Assembly: GCA_038522635.1 (NCBI GenBank)
Contig: JBCBJZ010000169.1
Span: 1 to 6,946 of the forward strand
DNA length: 6,946 nt
Direction of reading: 5' to 3'
Origin: JBCBJZ01 sp038522635
Lineage (GTDB): Bacteria > Pseudomonadota > Alphaproteobacteria > Rhizobiales > Hyphomicrobiaceae
The first letter of the stretch is position 1. Every line of letters starts with the position of its first letter. The notes beneath the pieces were generated by a model that was given only the letters and a program-made list of their open reading frames with translations, searched no databases and was not told where the DNA came from. Both the position numbers and the translations under genes were made by a program. This document shows positions 1 to 5,561 of this stretch, piece after piece.

Positions 1-466
1 CAGACGGCACCGCGACGCCCGCCACTGAAGCGTCACCCGTTGACCCTGCGTTCAACCCGCCTACACCGGCGCGCCCTTCCGCCGTCCCCCAAGGCCAACG
101 CACCCGTAACCCCAAATCGCGCAGCACCAACATCGATGCCAGCACCACGATGATCACGCCCGTCACGACCTTCGCCGTCGCGACATCGGCATAGGCGTAA
201 AACAACAAGCCCACCGGTACGCCGACCACCATCGCGGCCAAGGCAACGCTGAGCAACTTCACGGGCGTGTGCTTGATCAGCGGCGGGATCACGATGACAC
301 CAACCAGCACGGTCAAGGCGGAGATGATGGGAACCGCGCTCAGGGAATCGAGCAGGATCAGGAACGCCGGCACGGCCACGAGGCCGAAGCCGAAGCCCGT
401 CGAAGACTGAATGAACGCCGCCAAAAATGTGACGGCCATCAGCCCCCACAGCGTTTCGCTCTCCAT
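1..466 (-). CDS. TauE/SafE-family membrane permease (sulfite exporter-like), N-terminal part, cut by the left edge
   Basis: The minus-strand frame from the ATG at 466-464 stays open to base 1, giving 155 residues with no stop, so this is the N-terminal part of a longer protein. It is very hydrophobic, with about four membrane segments (near residues 6-38, 42-62, 70-90 and 97-115). The first carries the pattern QSSTGFGFGLVAVPAF (residues 20-35), typical of the first half of TauE/SafE proteins (DUF81). These inner-membrane carriers usually have about 250 residues and 7-9 helices in two repeats; characterised members export sulfite, sulfoacetate or other organosulfur anions, but most are unassigned. 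After helix 4 comes a Gly/Ala/Ser-rich stretch, probably the loop between the two halves. The start has only a weak AAGGGG 12 bases upstream, and an in-frame TTG 27 bases upstream is possible. Family call strong; substrate unknown. Confidence 0.85.
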   Translation of the reverse strand, partial: MESETLWGLMAVTFLAAFIQSSTGFGFGLVAVPAFLILLDSLSAVPIISALTVLVGVIVIPPLIKHTPVKLLSVALAAMVVGVPVGLLFYAYADVATAKVVTGVIIVVLASMLVLRDLGLRVRWPWGTAEGRAGVGGLNAGSTGDASVAGVAVPS

Positions 467-524
467 GACGTCGCTAGACCCCTTCGCGCGCAACCGGTGC
501 GTTGCGATGAAGCGCGTTGTGCGG

Positions 525-555
525 GCGCTTCACCGGGGCGGTGCGTCGTCAGCGC
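525..555 (-). other. Inverted repeats upstream of the TauE/SafE gene
   Basis: Two nested pairs of arms are visible: GCGCT (525-529) with AGCGC (551-555), and CACCG (531-535) with CGGTG (539-543) around a 3-base loop. In RNA from the minus strand they could form an interrupted hairpin about 60-90 bases before the TauE/SafE start. The outer arm overlaps the proposed -10 element, so the whole structure might not be transcribed. No function can be read from it. Confidence 0.25.
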
Positions 556-584
556 TTATAGGGGGTGGTTGGCTGCGCGAGCAA
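555..584 (-). promoter_or_regulatory. Possible sigma-70-type promoter for the TauE/SafE gene
   Basis: On the minus strand, TTGCTC (584-579) and TATAAG (560-555) are separated by 18 bases. The -10 matches the consensus at 5 of 6 positions and the -35 at 3 of 6. Transcription would start near 548, leaving a leader of about 80 bases. If real, the TauE/SafE gene can be transcribed apart from the TRAP genes upstream. This is a pattern match only. Confidence 0.3.
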
Positions 585-686
585 GGCGCAACGCCCGACG
601 TCGCCGGGACAGAAGCATGGGCCAAGCTTACAGCCGAGCCGGGAGATGGGCCGCAGCGCTAAAGCGTGCGGCGTGGCTCCAGCCGT

Positions 687-899
687 TCAGTTGCGCACGA
701 CGATGCGTGGCGGACGGCGCGAGCTCATCCGCGCGAAATTCAGCAGATCATCAGGACACCGAGGCTTTTGCGGCTGCCGCGACCAGGCGAAAGCGTCCAC
801 GAACTCCAGCATGCAGGTTTGGTAAGTATCGATGTCATGCCCGAATCTGAAACTGGGCGTCGAACCATCTGCGCGGATCAGTTGAAATCCATTGGCCAT
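687..899 (-). CDS. Small hypothetical protein, 70 residues
   Basis: I do not recognise this protein. From the ATG at 899 it reads 70 residues beginning MANGFQLIRADG, with Cys29 and Cys48, an acidic and aromatic middle (residues 21-40) and a very basic Arg/Pro-rich C-terminus (residues 57-70). It has no signal peptide or membrane segment, so a cytoplasmic place is likely. I chose this start because GGAG lies 10 bases upstream. ATGs at 932 and 929, next to GATAGG, would add 11 or 10 residues, and one at 1010 would add 37. It lies on the same strand as the TRAP permease, 197 bases downstream, and 220 bases before the TauE/SafE gene, so it could be the last gene of the TRAP transcript or stand alone. 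Codon use is balanced and the frame is clean, but an annotation artefact cannot be excluded. Confidence 0.5.
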   Translation of the reverse strand: MANGFQLIRADGSTPSFRFGHDIDTYQTCMLEFVDAFAWSRQPQKPRCPDDLLNFARMSSRRPPRIVVRN

Positions 900-1057
900 T
901 GCACAATCACTCCGCTTATCGTCAGTCATCATCCTATCGCCAATATCTTGCTGCTTCCGCCAACATCGAGGGAACAGTTTTGCCAAAGTTTGCCGTGCTT
1001 TGCGCCCCATGGTGAAAGGTTTTGGTAAACATAAGGCTTGCGCCCGTCCGCCTTGCG

Positions 1058-1078
1058 AAGCTGGCCGCGCCCCAGCCT
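1058..1078 (-). terminator. Weak hairpin after the TRAP permease gene, possible terminator
   Basis: Arms 1058-1064 (AAGCTGG) and 1072-1078 (CCAGCCT) can pair over 7 positions, one a G-U pair, around a 7-base loop, about 18 bases after the permease stop codon. No run of U follows on the minus strand, so this may be only a 3'-end stabilising structure, or nothing. Confidence 0.25.
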
Positions 1079-1095
1079 ACAGCCTTGCCGCGAAG

Positions 1096-3012
1096 CTAAA
1101 TGCCGAAAGCGAAAATCACGACCAGCCCTACGGCGCCGAGCGCCACGCGGACCGGCGTGCTCGATGAACCGGCAAGGCCGCCGACCAACGCCATAGAGAT
1201 CAGCCCGAGACCTGCCGCGATCTTGATGAACGCGAGCACCGCCATCACGGGCGCGTCGGCCAGCATGATCAACGATCGATTGGCGATGAACGCGAGTGGC
1301 ACCAGGTAGAGCCCGATCCCGAGCACCATCGCGTGGCCTGCTACGCGCAACCAATTCGCCCCCACCATGCCGGCGGCGATGAAGACCGTGCCGCAGACCG
1401 GCGGCGTGATGGTGGAAAGCAGCGCGTACCAGAAGACGAACAAATGCGCGTGCAAAGCCGGCAGTCCCAGGTCCTGCAGCGCGGGGCCCGCCACCGAAAT
1501 GCAAATGACGTAGGCGGCTGTGGTCGGCACCTCCATGCCGAGGATGAGGCAGGCGAGCCCCGTCAAAGCTAAAGCGACCCACAGATTGCCGCCGCTCAAT
1601 CCCACGATCAGCGAGGTGATTTTGACGCCGAGCCCGGTGAGGTTGAGTACGCCGATGACGATTCCTGCGCACAAGATGATGGAGGCGATCACGGCGATCT
1701 GGCGTGCGGCGATCTCGCAGGCCTCCAGCAGGCGCCAAGCCCACCGGCTGAGCGAAGCTCGTAGCGTTGCATCAACCAGCAACAGCCCGGCCGCGACCGC
1801 CGCCGCGCTGGCGCCCGCATATTGTGGTGTGACGCCGGTCGCAAACAGCAGCGTCAACAACACCGCAAAGGGCGTCAGGAAAAACGCGATCAACCACGCG
1901 ACATCGCGCAAGGGGGGAATGTCACGGGCGCGCATCGGCTCAAGGCGGTAGCGGCGGCCGTAAAGATCGCAACCGGCCCAGACCGCGAAGAAGAAGAGCA
2001 CCGCCGGCAGCAGCGCGGCCGCCATGATCTGCGGGTAGGTGGTGCGCAGCAGTTCGACCATGATGAAGGCACCAGCGCCCATCACCGGTGGCATGATCTG
2101 GCCGCCCGATGATGCGACCGCCTCGACGGCGCCTGCCATCGGCGCGGGGTAACCAAGCCGCTTCATTGCGGGCAACGTTACAGCGCCGGTTGACGCGACG
2201 TTGGCCGACGCCGACCCCGAGATCGTGCCGAACATGGCGGACGCCACCACCGAGACCTTGGCCGCACCCGCCCGCCGCCGGCCCGCGAGCGCCACGGCTG
2301 CGGCCATGAAACCGCGTCCGGCTTCCCCTGCACCGATCATCGCGCCGAGAATGACGAAGATCGCGACCACATCCACCGAAACGCCGGTGAGTTGCCCCCA
2401 AAGTCCGCCTTCGGTGATGACCAGCGTCCCGATGAAGCTCTCAAGCGGCAGACCCGGATGGCCCAATTCGCCTGGCAAGGCGTCGCCGAACAGGCCGTAG
2501 AGCAAAGCGAGCAGCGCAACCGCCGGCAGCGCCCACTTGACGTGGCGGCGCGCCATTTCGAGGGCGAGCGCGAGCAAACCGACGCCCAGCGCCATCTGCC
2601 AGCCGTTCGCAATCCGCCCGTACTGATCATCGAGCGCCACATGGTTCAGCGCGATGTACAGGCAGCCGACGAGTCCGATGAGGAACCAGGCGCCATCGAT
2701 CAGCCGACCAAGAACGCTGCGCGGGGCGCTGGTGAAGACGAACACAAACGGCAGCGCCAACGCGATGTGGAGCGGCCGCGACACCAAATTTGAAAGGAGG
2801 CCGGCGAAGATTAGCCAAACGTGGAAGGCGACGCATAGGACGGCGGCGGCCTTCATCAACGCGTAAAGCGCGTTCGCGGCCGGGCCTGAGCCGCGCGGCT
2901 GCGCCTTGCCGACATCGCCGCCGTCAACGCCAGCATCGCTACCGCCTGCGTCATCGCTGCCGCGCGCGCGCTTCGTTTCAGCGCTAACCGGCGCGCCGGG
3001 CTGCCCCCTCAT
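1096..3012 (-). CDS. TRAP transporter permease, fused 4TM/12TM subunits (DctQ-DctM type of TAXI systems)
   Basis: This 638-residue inner-membrane protein is the carrier of a tripartite ATP-independent periplasmic transporter. It takes substrate from the periplasmic binding protein and imports it using an ion gradient, usually Na+. A hydrophilic Gly/Asp-rich leader of about 45 residues is followed by about four helices (roughly 50-175, the DctQ-like part) and then by the DctM-like part. The latter holds the family hallmark around residues 262-313, including GTISGSASANVASTGAVTLP (263-282) and GGQIMPPVMGAGAF (303-316). The second-half copies are GMEVPTTAAYVI (492-503) and a TITPPV motif (534-539). 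Length and layout fit the fused 4TM/12TM family that works with TAXI binding proteins. The ATG at 3012 has an in-frame TGA 27 bases upstream and a weak AGGG nine bases upstream. It follows the TAXI gene by 106 bases, so the two are very likely co-transcribed, with the binding protein first. Substrate unknown. Confidence 0.95.
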   Translation of the reverse strand: MRGQPGAPVSAETKRARGSDDAGGSDAGVDGGDVGKAQPRGSGPAANALYALMKAAAVLCVAFHVWLIFAGLLSNLVSRPLHIALALPFVFVFTSAPRSVLGRLIDGAWFLIGLVGCLYIALNHVALDDQYGRIANGWQMALGVGLLALALEMARRHVKWALPAVALLALLYGLFGDALPGELGHPGLPLESFIGTLVITEGGLWGQLTGVSVDVVAIFVILGAMIGAGEAGRGFMAAAVALAGRRRAGAAKVSVVASAMFGTISGSASANVASTGAVTLPAMKRLGYPAPMAGAVEAVASSGGQIMPPVMGAGAFIMVELLRTTYPQIMAAALLPAVLFFFAVWAGCDLYGRRYRLEPMRARDIPPLRDVAWLIAFFLTPFAVLLTLLFATGVTPQYAGASAAAVAAGLLLVDATLRASLSRWAWRLLEACEIAARQIAVIASIILCAGIVIGVLNLTGLGVKITSLIVGLSGGNLWVALALTGLACLILGMEVPTTAAYVICISVAGPALQDLGLPALHAHLFVFWYALLSTITPPVCGTVFIAAGMVGANWLRVAGHAMVLGIGLYLVPLAFIANRSLIMLADAPVMAVLAFIKIAAGLGLISMALVGGLAGSSSTPVRVALGAVGLVVIFAFGI

Positions 3013-3051
3013 GTCGGACAGCCCTGTACGCGCTCATGACAAGCCGGCGCG

Positions 3052-3075
3052 GCGCGTGCGCAACCCCACACGCGC
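3052..3075 (-). other. Hairpin between the TAXI gene and the TRAP permease gene
   Basis: Arms GCGCGTG (3052-3058) and CACGCGC (3069-3075) pair perfectly over 7 bp around a 10-base loop. The hairpin starts about 43 bases after the TAXI stop codon on the shared transcript and is not followed by a U run. In other binding-protein operons such hairpins protect the upstream message, so that the binding protein is made in excess over the permease. That role here is an inference. Confidence 0.4.
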
Positions 3076-3113
3076 AGCAACGCCCACAAGCGCAGCCACG
3101 AGTGACGCGCAGC
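3072..3113 (-). repeat. Three spaced copies of GCTGCGC between the TAXI and permease genes
   Basis: On the minus strand the heptamer GCTGCGC occurs at 3113-3107, 3096-3090 and 3078-3072, spaced 17 and 18 bases apart. The last two copies are followed by similar TTGTGGGC and GTGTGGGG tracts. The third overlaps one arm of the hairpin at 3052-3075. This may be a decayed short tandem repeat or only GC-rich chance. Confidence 0.4.
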
Positions 3114-3118
3114 GAGGA

Positions 3119-4099
3119 TCACTGCAGCGCTGCGGGAACCTTCACGCCGATCTCGTTGTAGTACTTCAGCGCGCCGGGATGCAGCTTGCCGTGGATGGCC
3201 GCGAGCATGGCCGGCGTCACGCCTTTCCACCAGGCGTTGGCCTTCGCCATTTTGGCTTTCTGCTCCCAGAACGTTTTGGTGAGCTGGTAGGCCACATCGT
3301 CCGGCATGTCGCTCAGCGTGTAGGCCACCACCGGCAGGGAGGTTGTGACGATGTCACTGTCGACGCCTGGGTATGTGCCTTTCGGGATCACGATACGCGT
3401 GCGCTTGGTGATTTTGATCTGCGCATCGTCCATCGATAGCACCCGGATCTTGGTCCCGGCACCGGCCGCAATCACGTTGGGCGCGGGCCATGAGCCAGCC
3501 GTCGCAAAGCCGTCAACCTTGCCGTTCTTGAGCGCGGCGCCCGCGGCCGAGAGTTCGACATTCACGAGTTTCACTTTGTCACCAACGCCGAACGCCTTGA
3601 AGTTTTTGCGTGCTTCGCGTGCGCCAAACGAGCCCTTGCCGATGATGAAACTCTTGCCGGCAAGATCGGCAAAGGTTTTCACGCCGCTGTCAGCCCGCAC
3701 CACGTAGTGCATGGTCAGCGAGGGGATCGGAAACAGCGCGCGGATTTTGTCGTAAGCGGGGTTCTTCGGCTGAAACTTCGCTTTGCCGGCTTGCGCGAGC
3801 CGCACCAGCACCGGCGGCGTCGTGAACACGTAATTGCCTTTACGAACGCTCGCTTCCTTCACGTTTTGGACCGAGCCTTGGCTCTCTTCGATGGTGACGA
3901 TGATCGCGCCGTTTGAACCGGCTTTCATCGCCTGCGCGATCTGCACGGCCATTTGGTAATAGGATGAGGTGGATTTCGCGGACTTGTAGGTCACACGGGT
4001 CTCGGCGTGTGCGGGTGCGGTGAACGCCAAGGTGAGCGCGGCCATGGCGCCGGTTGCCGCGGCGACGCTGGCGCGCCCCGCAAGGGTTGTTGTGATCAT
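3119..4099 (-). CDS. TAXI-family TRAP transporter solute-binding protein (periplasmic)
   Basis: This 326-residue protein is the extracytoplasmic receptor that captures substrate in the periplasm and delivers it to the TRAP permease encoded just downstream. A Sec signal peptide covers residues 1-32, with probable cleavage after AHA before ETRVTYKS. The mature part has the TAXI (TRAP-associated extracytoplasmic immunogenic) layout: DLAGKSFIIGKGSFG (145-159), a segment at 191-209 with KNGKVDGFAT, the family signature IPKGTYPGVDSDIVTTSLP (238-256), and HPGALKYYNEIG (307-318) near the end. I chose the ATG at 4099 because GGGAGGA lies 8 bases upstream and the signal peptide then begins correctly; an in-frame ATG 60 bases earlier lacks such support. 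The few TAXI proteins studied bind glutamate, glutamine or dicarboxylates such as 2-oxoglutarate, but the ligand cannot be read from this sequence. It is the first gene of the operon and faces a divergent gene at 4267. Confidence 0.93.
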   Translation of the reverse strand: MITTTLAGRASVAAATGAMAALTLAFTAPAHAETRVTYKSAKSTSSYYQMAVQIAQAMKAGSNGAIIVTIEESQGSVQNVKEASVRKGNYVFTTPPVLVRLAQAGKAKFQPKNPAYDKIRALFPIPSLTMHYVVRADSGVKTFADLAGKSFIIGKGSFGAREARKNFKAFGVGDKVKLVNVELSAAGAALKNGKVDGFATAGSWPAPNVIAAGAGTKIRVLSMDDAQIKITKRTRIVIPKGTYPGVDSDIVTTSLPVVAYTLSDMPDDVAYQLTKTFWEQKAKMAKANAWWKGVTPAMLAAIHGKLHPGALKYYNEIGVKVPAALQ

Positions 4100-4236
4100 G
4101 ATGGTGTCCTCCCGGTTCTGTGTTTGGTCGTTTGTGCCAGCATGATCCTGGCCCGGCAAGACGCAGACGAACCGCGTTCGCTACGGCAAAGACGGTGCCC
4201 CGCCAGAAGGGCACAACTTGCGCGGTATGACTGGAC

Positions 4237-4254
4237 AGCACGCACGCGCGTGCT
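4237..4254. promoter_or_regulatory. Perfect inverted repeat in the divergent intergenic region, possible operator
   Basis: AGCACGC (4237-4243) and GCGTGCT (4248-4254) are perfect inverted copies around ACGC. The site lies between the TAXI gene (start 4099) and the oppositely oriented gene starting at 4267, only 12 bases before that ATG. Its size suits a dimeric regulator, and its place would let it affect either or both genes. No regulator gene is in the window, and alternating GC-rich sequence raises the odds of chance symmetry. Confidence 0.3.
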
Positions 4255-4266
4255 AGCCTGCGACAT

Positions 4267-4785
4267 ATGGAGTGCAGAGCAGCCGCTTTCAGCGATCAGC
4301 CTTTGGCGACGCAGCGCGTTAGCCAAGGGTTCCGATGCGGGGGTTACCCTCGTGAAAATGGGGCGCGGTTTGGACTGTTCCGGTCCGCGTTGTGGCCGGT
4401 GATGGCCCTCTTGCTCTGCGTGACGTTGGGCGCCTTCAGCCCTCAAGTGGCCAAGGCCGAGCCGGCTGCAACCTTCATCCAGCCATCCGGTGCAGGCGTC
4501 GTGGTTGCACGCTCCGGTGGGCCCGTCTCGCCGCCTCAGAGCCTCTGGCAGGCGCGCAAGGCCCCGCACACCAGCCTCATTGCACAACGGCGTGTTTGGC
4601 GCACGCAAACGTTGGTCGCGCCCAAGGTGCCGTGCCGCTGTCGTTACGACGGGCTAAAATTTGAGCTGGGCGAGACCGTGTGCATGCGCGCGCCCGGAGG
4701 CGGGTTGCGCCGGATGAAATGTGATCGGGTGCTGAACAACACGTCGTGGACGTTCGTTGGCAACGGATGTGACGGACTATCCTAA
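4267..4785 (+). CDS. Secreted Cys-rich hypothetical protein (VLNNTSW motif)
   Basis: This reads as 172 residues. A hydrophobic stretch (42-56) ending at AKA (62-64) before EPAATF looks like a Sec signal peptide. A Pro/Ala/Gly-rich linker (65-120) follows. The compact C-terminal region (122-170) has five Cys (123, 125, 139, 152, 168) in the order CxC, YDGLKFELGETVC, a Gly-rich turn, KCDRVLNNTSW and GNGC. I associate this pattern (CxC, Y-x-G, VLNNxSW, GC end) with short unnamed secreted proteins of alphaproteobacteria; an extracytoplasmic, disulfide-bonded or ligand-binding role is an inference. The start is uncertain. ATG 4267 has no clear Shine-Dalgarno sequence and gives an unusually long n-region, whereas GTG 4399 or ATG 4402 falls inside the signal segment. 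It is divergent from the TRAP operon and convergent with the next gene. Confidence 0.7.
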   Translation: MECRAAAFSDQPLATQRVSQGFRCGGYPRENGARFGLFRSALWPVMALLLCVTLGAFSPQVAKAEPAATFIQPSGAGVVVARSGGPVSPPQSLWQARKAPHTSLIAQRRVWRTQTLVAPKVPCRCRYDGLKFELGETVCMRAPGGGLRRMKCDRVLNNTSWTFVGNGCDGLS

Positions 4786-4789
4786 AGGC

Positions 4790-4834
4790 GGGACGCCGAA
4801 CGTAACGACGCGTCTGCAGCACAATCAGCGTCCC
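4790..4834. other. Convergent intergenic spacer with a wide inverted repeat
   Basis: GGGACGC (4790-4796) and GCGTCCC (4828-4834) are perfect inverted copies, 31 bases apart, in the 92-base spacer between the convergent genes ending at 4785 and 4878. It could serve as a shared transcript-end structure, but the long loop and the lack of a T run make this weak. Confidence 0.2.
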
Positions 4835-4877
4835 GAGCAGCGCGCCCGCCGTTCAGGCGCACCGAGTAGACGTGACG

Positions 4878-5258
4878 TCAGACCTTGCCGCCGTAGGCGA
4901 CTTTCCATTGCGACCAGTCGCTGCCCGCGCCAACCACGCAGGCACGCCCATCGGTGGTCGTCAGCAGCATCGTCCAAGATCCCGTCTTCGACACGAAGAC
5001 TTCCATCACCCGCTTCGCGCCCACTTTGCCGAACGCGCGGCGCTGTTCGCCGTGACGAGTCTCAAGCTGCTTGATGATGTCGGCCCGCATGCCGCAGGGC
5101 ACCATGCCAGCGTTTACCTTTGTTAGCGCCGCTGGTGCAGCGGTGAGCATCGCCACCGCGACCGCCCCCATAAGACCGGCACGCAAGGCGGCTCGACCGC
5201 GTTCGTGAGGAGGCTTCGTTGTCGAGGAGGCGCGAAGGAACGGTACAGACGTAGGCAT
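4878..5258 (-). CDS. Small secreted protein of an unnamed alphaproteobacterial family (GEQRR motif)
   Basis: This is a 126-residue protein. A basic n-region with Arg-rich residues (19-26), a hydrophobic core (28-44) and the site VNA (48-50) form a signal peptide; the mature protein would start at GMVPCG. The mature part (about 76 residues) has Cys55 and Cys107, possibly a disulfide. Its conserved-looking blocks are ADIIKQLETRHGEQRR (59-74), VMEVFVSKTGSWTMLLTTTDG (84-104, split here as VMEVFVS then KTGSWTM then LLTTTDG) and RACVVGAGSDW (105-115). I know similar secreted hypothetical proteins from Rhizobiales but no established function. The ATG at 5258 was chosen because GGAG lies 8 bases upstream; an in-frame ATG at 5324 would put its start inside a hairpin. 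It points away from the polysaccharide deacetylase gene across a 303-base gap, so a shared role in the cell envelope is conceivable but unproven. Confidence 0.8.
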   Translation of the reverse strand: MPTSVPFLRASSTTKPPHERGRAALRAGLMGAVAVAMLTAAPAALTKVNAGMVPCGMRADIIKQLETRHGEQRRAFGKVGAKRVMEVFVSKTGSWTMLLTTTDGRACVVGAGSDWSQWKVAYGGKV

Positions 5259-5276
5259 GGCATGAACTCCGGTGCC

Positions 5277-5295
5277 GACCGGCGCCATGCCGGTC
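5277..5295 (-). promoter_or_regulatory. Leader hairpin just before the ribosome binding site of the 5258-4878 gene
   Basis: GACCGGC (5277-5283) and GCCGGTC (5289-5295) form a perfect 7-bp stem with a 5-base loop in the minus-strand RNA, ending a few bases before the GGAG. The downstream arm also contains CCGGT, which can instead pair with the ACCGG that overlaps the GGAG. The two pairings exclude each other. This resembles a translation switch, though the alternative stem has only 5 bp. Confidence 0.4.
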
Positions 5296-5302
5296 CTGCG
5301 AA

Positions 5303-5322
5303 GGGCCCAGTCTGTTGGGCCC
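5303..5322 (-). other. Second leader hairpin of the 5258-4878 gene
   Basis: GGGCCCA (5303-5309) and TGGGCCC (5316-5322) form a perfect 7-bp GC-rich stem with a 6-base loop, 7 bases from the hairpin at 5277-5295. There is no strong U run after it on the minus strand, so it is not a standard terminator. As a pair with its neighbour it may shape the mRNA leader. Confidence 0.4.
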
Positions 5323-5467
5323 ACGGCTTGAGGGGATAAGTGTCGCAGGCCGAAGCGGTTCCCGCAGGTGTCATGTGGTGACCCGGCGCGGCGCGTCGCG
5401 ATGACGGTTGGCTCTTCGGGGGGGCGCCAGAACGGCGGCGATAGCGCGACCAGCTAAGCACACTCAA

Positions 5468-5530
5468 GTTGTGCATATGCCGGTCGCACCGCAGTTTCCG
5501 GTTCTTCCGTTTGCATCGCTCGTGCACAAC
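5468..5530. repeat. Inverted copies of GTTGTGCA upstream of the deacetylase gene
   Basis: GTTGTGCA (5468-5475) recurs inverted as TGCACAAC (5523-5530), and a partial copy GCACA lies at 5458-5462, so the first two words also form a 17-base imperfect inverted repeat. They lie 32-104 bases before the deacetylase start, where a regulator would bind. No known consensus is matched. Confidence 0.25.
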
Positions 5531-5561
5531 CGCGAGACCGCCGCGCAGCAGGAGATTCTCG

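Larger units (their letters stand above)
5259..5561. other. 303-base divergent intergenic region between the secreted-protein and deacetylase genes
   Basis: No convincing gene lies here. Towards its left end are two hairpins in the leader of the 5258-4878 gene. Around 5458-5530 are three related words, GCACA (5458-5462), GTTGTGCA (5468-5475) and its inverse TGCACAAC (5523-5530). The right end holds the strong ribosome binding site of the deacetylase gene. Promoters for both genes must lie inside, but I could not place either with confidence. Confidence 0.6.

Noticed and set aside
467..686. tRNA or small RNA gene between the 70-residue gene and the TauE/SafE gene
   Set aside because: No cloverleaf, T-loop motif or terminator could be found; only small inverted repeats and a possible promoter.
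269..850. Plus-strand open frame of about 190 codons
   Set aside because: It runs antisense to the TauE/SafE gene and the 70-residue gene, with Arg/Ala-rich composition and no family resemblance.
929..1744. Long minus-strand open frame of about 270 codons
   Set aside because: It overlaps the TRAP permease in another frame. Its translation is Arg/His/Gly-rich and low in sense, as expected for a shadow of a GC-rich gene.
4100..4159. Upstream start for the TAXI protein
   Set aside because: The extra 20 residues are polar and would bury the signal peptide, whereas ATG 4099 has an excellent Shine-Dalgarno sequence at the right distance.
5336..5362. EcfG-like stress promoter for the 5258-4878 gene (GGAAC at 5362-5358)
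   Set aside because: The -35 word is perfect, but the -10 position reads CTTAT rather than CGTT, and a single 5-base match is expected by chance.
5469..5561. Upstream TTG start for the deacetylase
   Set aside because: It would add 31 Arg/Cys-rich residues before the signal peptide and lacks a ribosome binding site; ATG 5562 has AGGAG 7 bases upstream.
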